DNA of 40,947 nucleotides from Lachnospiraceae bacterium. GTDB lineage: Bacteria; Bacillota; Clostridia; Lachnospirales; Lachnospiraceae. The notes under the pieces were generated by a model, which had not been told where the DNA came from, ran no database searches, and was given only the letters and a program-made list of their open reading frames with translations. A program made the position numbers and the translations under genes. The stretch is taken from contig JAFZGJ010000133.1 in the NCBI GenBank assembly GCA_017555455.1, forward strand, positions 1 to 40,947, written 5' to 3'. This document shows positions 24,158 through 32,501 of the stretch, in pieces (position 1 is the first letter of the stretch; the number at the start of each line of letters is the position of its first letter).

Positions 24158-24199
24158 GGACAAGATACGACAAAATTTATGTACTATAGAAGGTACAAT
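24158..24199 (+). promoter_or_regulatory. Candidate Spo0A-controlled spoIIG promoter
   Basis: Two GACAA words exactly 10 bp apart (24159 and 24169). The second, TACGACAAAA, is one base from the reverse complement of the Spo0A box TTTTGTCGAA. A -35-like ACGACA (24167-24172) is 21 nt from a -10-like TACAAT (24194-24199). The spoIIG promoter of B. subtilis is known for tandem 0A boxes and an over-long (22-bp) spacer, so the layout fits. Confidence 0.5.
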
Positions 24200-24289
24200 A
24201 GAACCCACAGGAGGTGATTCTATATACGAAATTTATATAGATACTTATTTTCTATTTAATTTTTGGATGAATCTGTGGGTTCTTTTTTT
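24200..24289 (+). promoter_or_regulatory. Nested inverted repeats over the spoIIGA start, terminator-like
   Basis: Outer arms AGAACCCACAG (24200-24210) and CTGTGGGTTCT (24273-24283) pair perfectly over 11 bp and run into seven T (24283-24289). The loop holds the AGGAGG ribosome binding site and an inner perfect 8-bp stem, TCTATATA (24219-24226) with TATATAGA (24234-24241). The 3' outer arm is inside the coding sequence. It could act as an attenuator or translation block. Confidence 0.6.
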
Positions 24290-25034
24290 ATGTCGTTTTT
24301 TTCTACATAACAAAGTAAAAACAAGAAGAATTATTGCAGCATCTTTCTTGGCAGCATTGGGAGAAGTAGTTATTGTATGCATTCCCTTTGGAACTGCCGG
24401 AGTAAAATTAATTCTGGGATTTGGCCTAGTGACAGCGATGGTTGTAGCATGGTTGTTTCAACCCCGGAGTTTAAAATATTATTACAAATTATTGGCATAT
24501 TCCTATGTGTCGGCTTTGCTTTTTGGAAGTGCATTTCTTGTTTTGGAAACTGTTTTTGGCAGGGAAAAAATATCACTTGGTGTATGGGGAATATGGACTG
24601 TTTTCCTTTTTTATTTTATCAAAAAGATTTACGGAAAAGTGAGTGCAAAAAGTGAGTTTGGTGAGGTGGTTCTGAAATTTGAAAGGGAAGAACAATGTAC
24701 GGTGAATGCGTTGGTGGATTCGGGAAATGGTTTGATAGAGCCAATCAGCAAAAATCCGGTTTCGCTTGTAGAGGAAAAGGCAATGGCACCATATAAGAAG
24801 TATTTGAAAAAAGAAAATTTTCGTGTGGTTCCTTATCATAGCATAGGTAATGCCGGAGGAATTCTGGAAGCTTATTTTATAGAAGAAATGGAAATAAAAA
24901 AAGACGGGGAAAGAATTGTAATAAAAAATCCTTTGATTGCCATAACAAAAGAAGTGATATCTGTAAATGAAAGATATCAAATGATTTTACATCCTACAAT
25001 ATTAAAACAGGGAGGAATGGATTTTGATTTTTAA
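24222..25034 (+). CDS. spoIIGA: Sigma-E processing protease SpoIIGA, start codon non-canonical
   Basis: Membrane-bound aspartic protease that removes the pro-sequence of sigma-E in the mother cell. The first in-frame ATG is 24267, but the in-frame codons before it encode [14 protein letters not shown], the conserved SpoIIGA N-terminal membrane segment, so translation must begin earlier. AGGAGG (24209-24214) points to an ATA codon at 24222; no in-frame ATG, GTG or TTG is available there, and GTG 24214 is out of frame and stops after 8 codons. Other features: about five membrane segments, the catalytic motif [14 protein letters not shown] (Asp about 166), and [12 protein letters not shown]. It overlaps sigE by 11 nt. 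A one-base sequence change near the start is an alternative explanation. Confidence 0.88.
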   Translation: MYEIYIDTYFLFNFWMNLWVLFLCRFFLHNKVKTRRIIAASFLAALGEVVIVCIPFGTAGVKLILGFGLVTAMVVAWLFQPRSLKYYYKLLAYSYVSALLFGSAFLVLETVFGREKISLGVWGIWTVFLFYFIKKIYGKVSAKSEFGEVVLKFEREEQCTVNALVDSGNGLIEPISKNPVSLVEEKAMAPYKKYLKKENFRVVPYHSIGNAGGILEAYFIEEMEIKKDGERIVIKNPLIAITKEVISVNERYQMILHPTILKQGGMDFDF

Positions 25035-25764
25035 TGTAATATTACCGGCAGGAGTACGTTTCAAGATGATGCAAAAAGAGACCGGATTTATGGTTATGAA
25101 GCAGGGAGACATTCATTATATAGGAGGAACGGAGGTGCTACCGCCACCTTTGGAGTTGGACGAGGAAAACCAGCGGATTTCTCAGCTTGGAACAGAAGAT
25201 GAGCCCAGAGCAAAAGCAATTTTGATTGAACATAATCTCAGATTGGTAGTATATATAGCGAAAAAGTTTGATAATACGGGAGTAGGAGTGGAGGATTTGA
25301 TATCTATAGGAACTATAGGATTGATAAAAGCTATTAATACTTTTAATTCAGATAAAAATATTAAGCTTGCCACTTATGCTTCCAGATGCATTGAAAATGA
25401 AATTTTAATGTATCTTAGAAAAACCAGCAAAAATAAAATGGAAGTGTCTATTGATGAACCTTTAAATGTAGATTGGGACGGAAATGAACTTCTTCTCAGT
25501 GATATTTTAGGGACGGAAGAGGATGTTATATACAAAGATTTGGAAAATGAAGTGGAGAGCAAGCTTTTAAGAAAAGCAATGGAAAAATTAGGGGAAAGGG
25601 AAAAGTTGATTATTAATTTGCGATATGGGTTGTCTACTCCATCCGGGGAGGAAATGACCCAAAAAGAAGTGGCAACTTATCTGGGAATTTCCCAATCTTA
25701 TATTTCCAGATTGGAAAAGAAAATTATGAAACGGTTAAAAAAAGAAATGATGAAGACCCAATAA
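25024..25764 (+). CDS. sigE: RNA polymerase sporulation sigma factor sigma-E
   Basis: Mother-cell sporulation sigma factor, made as an inactive precursor. It starts at TTG 25024, with GGAGG 8 nt upstream inside spoIIGA. The first 25-30 of 246 residues are the presumed pro-sequence, before [19 protein letters not shown]. Region 2 shows [38 protein letters not shown] and [17 protein letters not shown]; region 4 shows [15 protein letters not shown] and [20 protein letters not shown]. The 11-nt overlap with its protease gene is the usual arrangement. sigG, which often follows, is not found here. Confidence 0.96.
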   Translation: MIFNVILPAGVRFKMMQKETGFMVMKQGDIHYIGGTEVLPPPLELDEENQRISQLGTEDEPRAKAILIEHNLRLVVYIAKKFDNTGVGVEDLISIGTIGLIKAINTFNSDKNIKLATYASRCIENEILMYLRKTSKNKMEVSIDEPLNVDWDGNELLLSDILGTEEDVIYKDLENEVESKLLRKAMEKLGEREKLIINLRYGLSTPSGEEMTQKEVATYLGISQSYISRLEKKIMKRLKKEMMKTQ

Positions 25765-25781
25765 TACATATCATAAAATAC

Positions 25782-25810
25782 TTGAAGGTTATATAGTGGT
25801 AACGTATAAT
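25782..25810 (+). promoter_or_regulatory. Promoter of the NCS2 permease gene
   Basis: -35 TTGAAG (25782-25787), 17-nt spacer, perfect -10 TATAAT (25805-25810). The leader to the ATG is only about 60 nt and A/T-rich, too short for a purine riboswitch. Confidence 0.7.
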
Positions 25811-25877
25811 AAATGCTAATATTATAATAAAATTTTATTAATATAGTGAATACAAATGAGAAGGAGATTTTAGCTTT

Positions 25878-27272
25878 ATGAAGAGAACACAAGGAATGTC
25901 AGAAAATGTTTTCAAGCTTGATGGCAAAGTACCATTGAAACAGGCAATACCATTGGGCTTACAGCATGTTATGGCAATGTTTGTTGGTAACTTAACACCA
26001 CTTTTAATTATTACCGGTACTTGTGGTATTGCAGGTGGGGAATTTGCTGATTTGCAGTTGCATTTACTTCAGAATGCCATGCTGGTTGCAGGTATTGTGA
26101 CTTTAGTTCAGTTATTTGCCATTGGACCTGTAGGGGGAAATGTTCCAATTATTATGGGCACTTCCTCAGGTTTTATTGGAGTGTTTAATTCTGTAGCATC
26201 TACCATGGGGGGAGGAATCCTTGCATATGGTGCCATTATGGGAGCTTCTATTATTGGTGGTTTGTTTGAAGGAGTCCTTGGATTTTTCTTAAAACCATTA
26301 CGTAAATTCTTCCCTGCAGTAGTAACCGGAACGGTTGTTTTATCCATTGGTCTTAGTTTAATTTCTGTTGGTATCAATTCTTTTGGTGGCGGAAATACAG
26401 CGAAAGACTTTGGATCCATGGAAAACTTATTATTAGCAATTTTTGTACTTGCAATGATTTTATTCTTTAAGCATGGTACAAAAGGATTTACAAGATCTTC
26501 TGCCATTCTTTTAGGAATTGTATGTGGTTATGCAGCAGCATTTATTATGGGCTTTGTATTACCTACTACCGGTGTAACAGCAGATGGTGTGGAATATACA
26601 AAATCGTGGGTTCTTAACTGGGACAAAGTTGCAAATGCAGCTTGGTTTGAAATTCCCAGAATTTTACCTGTAAAACCGGTATTTGATCTTCGTGCAATTC
26701 TTCCTGTTATGATTATGTTCATTGTAACAGCCGTAGAAACAGTAGGTGATATCTCAGGTGTAATGGAAGGTGGACTTGGACGTGAAGCAACAGATAAGGA
26801 ACTTTCCGGTGGTGTTATTTGTGATGGTATCGGTTCTTCTTTTGCAGCACTTTTTGGTGTACTTCCAAATACATCATTCAGCCAGAATGTAGGATTAGTT
26901 GCAATGACAAAAATTGTGAATCGTTTTACATTGGCAACGGGAGCTATTTTCTTGATTCTCTGTGGTCTTTGTCCAAAACTTGGAGCACTTGTTTCTATCA
27001 TGCCTCAGTCAGTATTAGGCGGAGCAGCTGTTATGATGTTCTCATCTATCGTAATCAGTGGTATTCAGTTAATTACCAAAGAGCCTCTGACAGGACGTAA
27101 TTTATCAATTGTAGCTGTAGCACTTGGTGTAGGTTATGGTATGGGAGCAAATACAGGTATTTTAGCTCAGGCTCCTGAATTCATTAAATTAATCTTCGGT
27201 GGTTCCGGTATTGTTCCTGCTGCCATGGTTGCAATTGTTCTTAATATTGTACTTCCTAAAGATAGCGAATAA
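25878..27272 (+). CDS. NCS2-family purine/uracil permease
   Basis: Membrane importer of nucleobases (uracil, xanthine or related), driven by proton symport in known members. It is 464 residues with 12-14 membrane segments. Family features: QHVMAMFVGNLTPLLI near the N-terminus, GPVGGNVPIIMGTSSGF, AVVTGTVVLSIGLSLI, the acidic motif ETVGDISGVMEGG, and LPNTSFSQNVGLVAMTK, the NCS2 signature. The overall pattern is closer to xanthine/urate permeases than to UraA, which would fit the xanthine-dehydrogenase-type enzyme 5 kb away; the substrate is inferred. Confidence 0.9.
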   Translation: MKRTQGMSENVFKLDGKVPLKQAIPLGLQHVMAMFVGNLTPLLIITGTCGIAGGEFADLQLHLLQNAMLVAGIVTLVQLFAIGPVGGNVPIIMGTSSGFIGVFNSVASTMGGGILAYGAIMGASIIGGLFEGVLGFFLKPLRKFFPAVVTGTVVLSIGLSLISVGINSFGGGNTAKDFGSMENLLLAIFVLAMILFFKHGTKGFTRSSAILLGIVCGYAAAFIMGFVLPTTGVTADGVEYTKSWVLNWDKVANAAWFEIPRILPVKPVFDLRAILPVMIMFIVTAVETVGDISGVMEGGLGREATDKELSGGVICDGIGSSFAALFGVLPNTSFSQNVGLVAMTKIVNRFTLATGAIFLILCGLCPKLGALVSIMPQSVLGGAAVMMFSSIVISGIQLITKEPLTGRNLSIVAVALGVGYGMGANTGILAQAPEFIKLIFGGSGIVPAAMVAIVLNIVLPKDSE

Positions 27273-27316
27273 TTTTTTATAATTTACAAAATAAAAAAGA
27301 AGGAATTGTTACATCT

Positions 27317-28087
27317 ATGGATAAACAGACATTTTTATCAAAATACGATTTAACGGAAGCAGATCTGGTAGAAGCAGATATTTTATGGGAAGAGCTGGTA
27401 GAGATTGAAGAAGAATATAAAGAACACGAGAATAAGCTTAGAGAGATTGGAAAGCAATTTATTGACGAGTATCTTTATGACATTGAAAAAGCAGGAATAC
27501 ATTCCTATCGTTATCGAACCAAAGAAGCGGAACATTTATTAGAAAAAGTTGTCCGTAAGAGGAAAGAGAATCCGGAAAAATTTAAGGCTCTGGATTATAC
27601 AAACTTCTATAAGTATATAACGGATTTGATTGGAATCCGCGTATTCTTTTTATATCGTGAGGATTGGTTACGTTTTCATCGATATATTACCAGTGTATTT
27701 GAAAATGATCCCGGTAAGTATATCTGTGACCGACTGGCAGATTTTGATGAAAATGAGGAGCACTATTATATAGCAGAGCGTCCAAAGGCATATAAACGTG
27801 CGGGAGATACTAAGATTTATGATAAAAATGAAATCGATATCATTACCGATGGTATTTACCGTTCATTGCATTATATTATTAAATACAAAGGTTATTATGT
27901 AGAAATACAGGGAAGAACTCTTTTTGAAGAAGGTTGGGGAGAGGTGGACCATGATATTGTTTACAAAGAGACAAAAGATGATGAAATGTTGCGCGATTAT
28001 TCAAAATTATTGAATCGACTCTCCGGATTGGCGGATGAGATGAGTTCGTATTTTCATAGAATGAAAAGGGAAAGAGAAAATCGATAG
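27317..28087 (+). CDS. RelA/SpoT synthetase-domain protein (small alarmone synthetase-like)
   Basis: Probable cytoplasmic (p)ppGpp synthetase. It has 256 residues and a single RelA/SpoT nucleotidyltransferase domain (about 65-230) without hydrolase, TGS or ACT domains. Motifs: ITDLIGIRVFFLYREDW; DGIYRSLHYIIKYKGYYVEI followed by QGRTLFEEGWGEVDHDIVY. The N-terminus is acidic and helical, probably a coiled coil used for oligomers. The insertion with YYIAERPKAYKRAGD is longer than in RelQ/RelP types, so it may be a separate subfamily. It ends near a bidirectional terminator. Confidence 0.88.
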   Translation: MDKQTFLSKYDLTEADLVEADILWEELVEIEEEYKEHENKLREIGKQFIDEYLYDIEKAGIHSYRYRTKEAEHLLEKVVRKRKENPEKFKALDYTNFYKYITDLIGIRVFFLYREDWLRFHRYITSVFENDPGKYICDRLADFDENEEHYYIAERPKAYKRAGDTKIYDKNEIDIITDGIYRSLHYIIKYKGYYVEIQGRTLFEEGWGEVDHDIVYKETKDDEMLRDYSKLLNRLSGLADEMSSYFHRMKRERENR

Positions 28088-28139
28088 TATATATTGAATG
28101 ATAAGGTTTCGAATAATTAAGAATATGTTTAAAGGCGAG

Positions 28140-28172
28140 AAAAGAGGTGTCGCATTAAGCGATACCTCTTTT
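28140..28172 (+). terminator. Bidirectional terminator between convergent genes
   Basis: A 14-bp stem (28140-28153 with 28159-28172, one G-U pair, loop ATTAA), beginning AAAAGAGG and ending CCTCTTTT. The A-rich 5' arm and T-rich 3' arm serve transcripts from both sides. Confidence 0.85.
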
Positions 28173-28177
28173 GGTAT

Positions 28178-29260
28178 CTAAGATAATCGTAGTAAATCTT
28201 CAGGAGTATCAATATCCTCTAATTCATTGGAATTGCGAATGGGAAGATATTGTACATAGTCGGGATGTTGTTTGATAACATATCCGCCGCCTTTCCCATC
28301 CGGAAGGTGAAGCAACTCATCATAGATTATCTTGGGGAAAATAACAGGTGAACCAAGGATATCTTCACAAATGGGACGAATGATTTTGGAAGACGCGTTT
28401 ACTGCAGAAAGTGCAAGTGCTGCGATGGTTTCCTGTTTTAATAATGGTTGATCAGAAGTACAGAACATACAATGTTTGGTATCTAAAAGTCTTTCAAGTC
28501 CTAATCGAATGGTATCGTTACGATGAGGCATGGTATGAAGAATGAAATCAATATTTCTTTCTTTGCACAGATTAGCAATTGTTTCATGTCTTGTTACAAC
28601 GATACGTTTTTGGAAAATATCAGATGTAGCATCTAACACATAGGAAATAAGTGGTTTGCCATGAAATTCAGCCATTAACTTATTTTGACCAAAACGTTTT
28701 CCCAGTCCGGATGCCATAATGACACATCCCATATTGCCGAAGGGAGCATCTAAATCAATAAGAAATACATCCTCGCGTTCGCATAATTTCTTTAGATGAG
28801 GAAGGTTTTGTTTTCGAACCACGGTCAGAAGATGTTTTTTATCCATAATATCCATAATTTTATTTAGATAGTCTGTACATTGGGATTCCAAATATCCGAT
28901 TTCATCGATACTAATCCATTCTGAATTGGACAAAAGAGCATTGTTTAATGCATCAATTCCAAGGTTTACAAAGCCGTCACCACAAAGTTTCATTTTGTTT
29001 TCTAATCCTGCAAGAGCATTATCATAAACGCCTACTTGGGTGATATTATCTGTTGAATTATCTTTTAAATAAACTGCTGATTTTAGTACAGCCCATGTGG
29101 TAATACCGGGGAGAGGATTGGGAAAAAGACGATTAAGAAGAGTGCTTTTTCCACTGCCGCGGTCTCCGGTTATGATAATATGTTTTTTATTACTGTTCTG
29201 AAAAGAATTCCAAATACAACTGCTGGTTAGCCTGTATGCAGGCATTTTTGTAGCTTTCAT
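28178..29260 (-). CDS. Fusion of P-loop NTPase (THEP1-like) and MobA-like nucleotidyltransferase
   Basis: Probable molybdenum-cofactor maturation protein. Of the 360 residues, about 20-175 form a P-loop NTPase (IITGDRGSGKSTLLNRLF, and the Walker B-like WISIDEIGYLES, as in THEP1). Residues about 180-360 are a MobA/MocA-like NTP transferase (GCVIMASGLGKRFGQNKLMA, CTSDQPLL, LGSPVIFP, DIDTPEDLLRL). MocA-type enzymes attach CMP to molybdopterin for xanthine-dehydrogenase-family enzymes, and such an enzyme is encoded divergently nearby. It overlaps the ModE-like gene by 71 nt; AAAGGAG lies 13 nt before ATG 29260. Last gene of the minus-strand operon. Confidence 0.85.
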   Translation of the reverse strand: MKATKMPAYRLTSSCIWNSFQNSNKKHIIITGDRGSGKSTLLNRLFPNPLPGITTWAVLKSAVYLKDNSTDNITQVGVYDNALAGLENKMKLCGDGFVNLGIDALNNALLSNSEWISIDEIGYLESQCTDYLNKIMDIMDKKHLLTVVRKQNLPHLKKLCEREDVFLIDLDAPFGNMGCVIMASGLGKRFGQNKLMAEFHGKPLISYVLDATSDIFQKRIVVTRHETIANLCKERNIDFILHTMPHRNDTIRLGLERLLDTKHCMFCTSDQPLLKQETIAALALSAVNASSKIIRPICEDILGSPVIFPKIIYDELLHLPDGKGGGYVIKQHPDYVQYLPIRNSNELEDIDTPEDLLRLS

Positions 29261-29528
29261 AACGGATGAGCCACTCCTTTCCTTCAGGGGTTAATTGGCT
29301 GCCACCACCGGTTTTTCCACCGGTAGTACGTGTTGTAAGTGGAAATCCCAGAGTATTTTCTGCATTCTTTATTATTTTTAATGCTTTGGTATAGGCCATA
29401 TTCATAGAAAGAGCTGCCGTGCGAAGGGAACCATGCTCTTCGATAGCATGCAAAAGTCTTGCAGGTCCTTCACCAAAGAATTTAACGTTATTTTCGTCAA
29501 AAAAGATAATTTTAGTCTGTGCCTTCAA
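29190..29528 (-). CDS. ModE-type winged-helix DNA-binding protein
   Basis: Regulator resembling the N-terminal DNA-binding domain of ModE, the molybdate-responsive repressor. The 112 residues have the LysR-like winged helix (LLHAIEEHGSLRTAALSMNM, YTKALKIIKNAEN) and the ModE hallmark TTGGKTGGGSQLTPEGK in the wing. The C-terminal molybdate-binding MOP domains of full ModE are missing, so how it senses metal is open. It overlaps genes on both sides and lies in a molybdenum operon. It could act on the divergent promoter region at 32.4 kb. Confidence 0.88.
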   Translation of the reverse strand: MKAQTKIIFFDENNVKFFGEGPARLLHAIEEHGSLRTAALSMNMAYTKALKIIKNAENTLGFPLTTRTTGGKTGGGSQLTPEGKEWLIRYESYKNACIQANQQLYLEFFSEQ

Positions 29529-30318
29529 AGAGATTCTCCTTTAACATTACAATCTGTTTTTGTCCGGATTTATTTACACAATGATGTAAGCTAATATTAC
29601 CATAGATATGGCAAAGTTTTTCTTCCATGCTTGAAAGCGTATCTGTCTGTGGGAAGATGGTAGATGAGATATGTCCGTCTGCAAGGAGAAGCAGGCGGTC
29701 ACAGCTATTTAGTGCTAACATTGGATCATGTAAAGATACAAGAGCAGTACTGTGATTTTCTCTATTCCAGCTTCGGATCAGTGACAACATTTGATAGCGG
29801 AAATGGAAATCCAGTGCACTTTCCGGTTCATCTAAAAGTAATAATTTGCTATCTGTAACCAAAGTTCTGGCTAAGATACAAAGCTGCTTTTGGCCTTCGC
29901 TCAAATGAAGATAATTGGTATGCTCCTTGCCGGAAAGACCAACCTTATAGATAAGGCTAATTGCTTTTTCTTTCATCTCCATGGATGGATGCTCCAAAAA
30001 TCCGAGATGTGGATGAAATCCCATGAGTACAGTATCAAGCACGGAAATATCAATGGAGATTCCACTTCTTTGTGGAATGTAACTGCATAGTTTGGCAAGC
30101 TGTTTTGGAGTTTTATTTTCCAGAAGATTTTCCTCTAAGATACAAGTTCCCGTATGTGGCAATATACCACAGATTGCTTTTAAAAGAGTTGTCTTACCAC
30201 TGCCATTGGCTCCAAGGATACCTATTGTTTCAGATGTATTGGTTTCAAAGGAAAGCCGGGAGAGAATCTCATGTTTTCCGTAGCTTACAGATAAATCGTT
30301 TACGGTAAAGAATTTCAT
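29512..30318 (-). CDS. ABC importer ATP-binding protein (FepC/BtuD type)
   Basis: ATPase subunit of a type II binding-protein-dependent importer. The 268 residues show Walker A GANGSGKTTLLKAI, the signature LSEGQKQL (LSGGQ variant), Walker B LLLLDEPESALDF and the H-loop VSLHDPM. It overlaps the permease by 4 nt and the ModE-like gene by 17 nt. Such importers carry iron-siderophore, cobalamin or, in the MolBCA type, molybdate/tungstate; molybdenum neighbours on both sides favour molybdate or tungstate. Confidence 0.93.
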   Translation of the reverse strand: MKFFTVNDLSVSYGKHEILSRLSFETNTSETIGILGANGSGKTTLLKAICGILPHTGTCILEENLLENKTPKQLAKLCSYIPQRSGISIDISVLDTVLMGFHPHLGFLEHPSMEMKEKAISLIYKVGLSGKEHTNYLHLSEGQKQLCILARTLVTDSKLLLLDEPESALDFHFRYQMLSLIRSWNRENHSTALVSLHDPMLALNSCDRLLLLADGHISSTIFPQTDTLSSMEEKLCHIYGNISLHHCVNKSGQKQIVMLKENLFEGTD

Positions 30319-31319
30319 AGACTTCTCCTTTCTTGTAAAATCAGATAAATCAAAAATGGAGCTCCCAGTAGGCTGGTAAAGATACTTACAGGAAGTTCAG
30401 TAGCAGAAACACTACGGGCAAGAATATCTGCACCACATAGTAGAATGCCACCAAGGAAACCGCTTAAAAGCATAGTCTGAATACGGTTTTCTTTTGTTAA
30501 TAATCGTGCTGTATGAGGGGCAAGAAGCCCAATAAAACTAATAAGTCCTGTTAAACTGATAATGGATGCAACCGTTAAGGTTGCAGTTAATAATACAATT
30601 AAGCGAAGCGTGGTAACAGAAACACCAAGCATACGTGCTTCCCCTTCTTCCGTTGAGAGAATGATAACATGTCGATGTAATAGGAATAAAATACATAGAC
30701 AAAGGATACATAGGATAAGATTAGCAGTAATAGAGTATCCGCTAATTCCACTTAAACTTCCCATAATCCAATATTCGATGGATGCCAGTTCCCGTTCCGG
30801 ATCTGCCGTAAGCTTTAAACACATTAAAAAGGTCTGGGCCAAAGAATGAACGGCAATGCCTGCTAAGACAATAGTACTGTTTTTACCACTTTTATCCAGG
30901 CTTGAAAGAAAGAGTGCAATGACAACGGCACCTAGGGCACCTGCAAAAGAGGAGAGGGTGATGGCAAGTGAGCCGGAGAGAAAAAGGATACCTGCGGCAG
31001 CACCGGCACTTGCACCGGAGGAAACACCGATGATATCCGGTGAAGCGAGGGCATTTCGAAATACTGTCTGGAAGACAAAACCGGCAACGCCAAGGGCAAA
31101 ACCACCCATAATACCTACTACGGTACGGCTTAAACGCAAGGTAAGAAACACTCTCCATTGTAAGTCATCACCGGAGAGAAGTTTTTCCATAGATAAGGGA
31201 TATTTTCCAACATATAAACTGACAATAGCCAATGCAATCAAAAGGATTGCACCGGCTATATAATAATACTTATTTTTCACTGTATTTAAAGTCATAGAAT
31301 GTTTCATAGTATTCATCAA
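30315..31319 (-). CDS. ABC importer permease, FecCD family
   Basis: Membrane subunit of the importer, probably a homodimer in the complex. It is 334 residues with about ten membrane segments. Family motifs: LRLSRTVVGIMGGFALGVAG near the N-terminus, DIIGVSSGASAGAA, and GLISFIGLLAPHTARLL. The frame overlaps the binding-protein gene by 50 nt if the first ATG is used. Later ATGs at 31310 and 31295 are possible and none has a clear ribosome binding site, so translation is probably coupled. Confidence 0.93.
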   Translation of the reverse strand: MMNTMKHSMTLNTVKNKYYYIAGAILLIALAIVSLYVGKYPLSMEKLLSGDDLQWRVFLTLRLSRTVVGIMGGFALGVAGFVFQTVFRNALASPDIIGVSSGASAGAAAGILFLSGSLAITLSSFAGALGAVVIALFLSSLDKSGKNSTIVLAGIAVHSLAQTFLMCLKLTADPERELASIEYWIMGSLSGISGYSITANLILCILCLCILFLLHRHVIILSTEEGEARMLGVSVTTLRLIVLLTATLTVASIISLTGLISFIGLLAPHTARLLTKENRIQTMLLSGFLGGILLCGADILARSVSATELPVSIFTSLLGAPFLIYLILQERRSL

Positions 31320-32385
31320 TAATTGCTGAAGCAGTATCAGCGCTAAATAAATCTTCGTGTAAAATAGTTGCTAACCACACAGAACCAAGGATACCACTTG
31401 GTACAGGACTGTCCCAAGATTCTGCCTTGCTTGGCATCTGATATACATTTCCGTTTTTAACAGCAGAACATTCTGCAAGGTTAGGATCTGCAAGAACATC
31501 ATATACAGTGTAATCCGCATCAGATGCTAAAATAATGTATTCCGGATTCCAAGTTAAAAGCTGTTCATAATCAATTTCCACCCAATAGGTATCTGTGATG
31601 TCTGCTGCGACATTTTGACCACCTGCAAGAGTAATCATATTTGACTGATACATAGCAGAACCTGCTGTGGAAAGCATGCTTGAGTTACCAGCTAAGTATA
31701 CACTTGGAGCGTCTGCATTTGCAAGTGCATTTGCTAGAGCATCTTCCTGTTTTGTAACAAAATTCATTAATTCATTTGTTTTTTCCTGTGTGTTTGTTGC
31801 AGTACCGATGAGAGTCATCATTTCGGTTAATAATTCCTGATTTTCAGGATTTACATAAAGCACATCAATATTTAATTTTTCAAGGGATTCAGCTGTGTTT
31901 TTGAGTTTAAGAGGAAGGATTACCAAATCCGGTTCCAAAGCAATACAGCCTTCCAGGTCAAATTCTTTTGCAGTTCCTACGTTAGGTAAATCAATCAACT
32001 CAGGAGCGCTAAGTTTGTAGATAGCACGTTTGTCAGCTTTTGCTTCAATACCAACTAATTTATCATCTAATTCAAGAGAGATAAGAAGGCTGGTGGAGAT
32101 GTAGTATCCACTTACCAGCTTCTGTGGTTCGGATTCGATGGTAACTTCACGACCTGCCTGATCGGTAACAGTCACAGGGTATTGTGTTGTCAAAGCGTCA
32201 GAAGCACTTTCTTCAGTAATGCTATCTTCTTCTGAAACAGCTTCTGTTGTGTTGTTTTCTTCTGTAATTACTTGTTCACTTTCAGCAGTAGTTTCTGTGT
32301 TTTCAACTGTGTTTTTCTGTCCGCAGGCTGTCAGGGAAAGAACAAGTGAAAGTGTAATAAGTAGGGATAATAGTTTCTTTTTCAT
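31270..32385 (-). CDS. ABC importer substrate-binding lipoprotein
   Basis: Cell-surface binding protein of the importer. The 371 residues begin with a lipoprotein signal peptide (KKLLSLLITLSLVLSLTACG, lipobox LTAC), then an acidic Glu/Thr/Ser-rich linker of about 45, then a BtuF/FhuD-like fold (PVTVTDQAGREVTIESEPQ, LDDKLVGIEAKADK, LEPDLVILP, WVEIDYEQLLTWNPEYIIL). GAGGAG precedes the ATG. The ligand is not shown by sequence; molybdate or tungstate is inferred from neighbours, with ferric siderophore or cobalamin as alternatives. First gene of the minus-strand operon. Confidence 0.92.
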   Translation of the reverse strand: MKKKLLSLLITLSLVLSLTACGQKNTVENTETTAESEQVITEENNTTEAVSEEDSITEESASDALTTQYPVTVTDQAGREVTIESEPQKLVSGYYISTSLLISLELDDKLVGIEAKADKRAIYKLSAPELIDLPNVGTAKEFDLEGCIALEPDLVILPLKLKNTAESLEKLNIDVLYVNPENQELLTEMMTLIGTATNTQEKTNELMNFVTKQEDALANALANADAPSVYLAGNSSMLSTAGSAMYQSNMITLAGGQNVAADITDTYWVEIDYEQLLTWNPEYIILASDADYTVYDVLADPNLAECSAVKNGNVYQMPSKAESWDSPVPSGILGSVWLATILHEDLFSADTASAIIDEYYETFYDFKYSEK

Positions 32386-32422
32386 AATTTTTTCTCCTCG
32401 TTATAGTTAAAAAAATACAACG

Positions 32423-32469
32423 GTATTATAACAATTTTGCTTTTATAATACAAGATAAAATGGTATGAT
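32423..32469. promoter_or_regulatory. Divergent promoters with overlapping operator in the molybdenum locus
   Basis: Minus strand: -35 TTGTAT (complement of 32448-32453), 17-nt spacer, perfect -10 TATAAT (complement of 32425-32430). Plus strand: extended -10 TGG-TATGAT (32461-32469). A perfect 9-bp inverted repeat, GTATTATAA (32423-32431) and TTATAATAC (32443-32451), covers both minus-strand hexamers. It is A/T-rich with TATAA cores, as ModE-type sites are, but does not match the E. coli site exactly. Confidence 0.6.
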
Positions 32470-32501
32470 TTATGTATATCTTAGTAAAGGAGAAGTTGCT
32501 C

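Noticed and set aside
25811-25877. Purine riboswitch before the NCS2 permease
   Set aside because: The leader after the -10 is about 65 nt of A/T-rich sequence, with no room for or trace of the three-stem purine aptamer.
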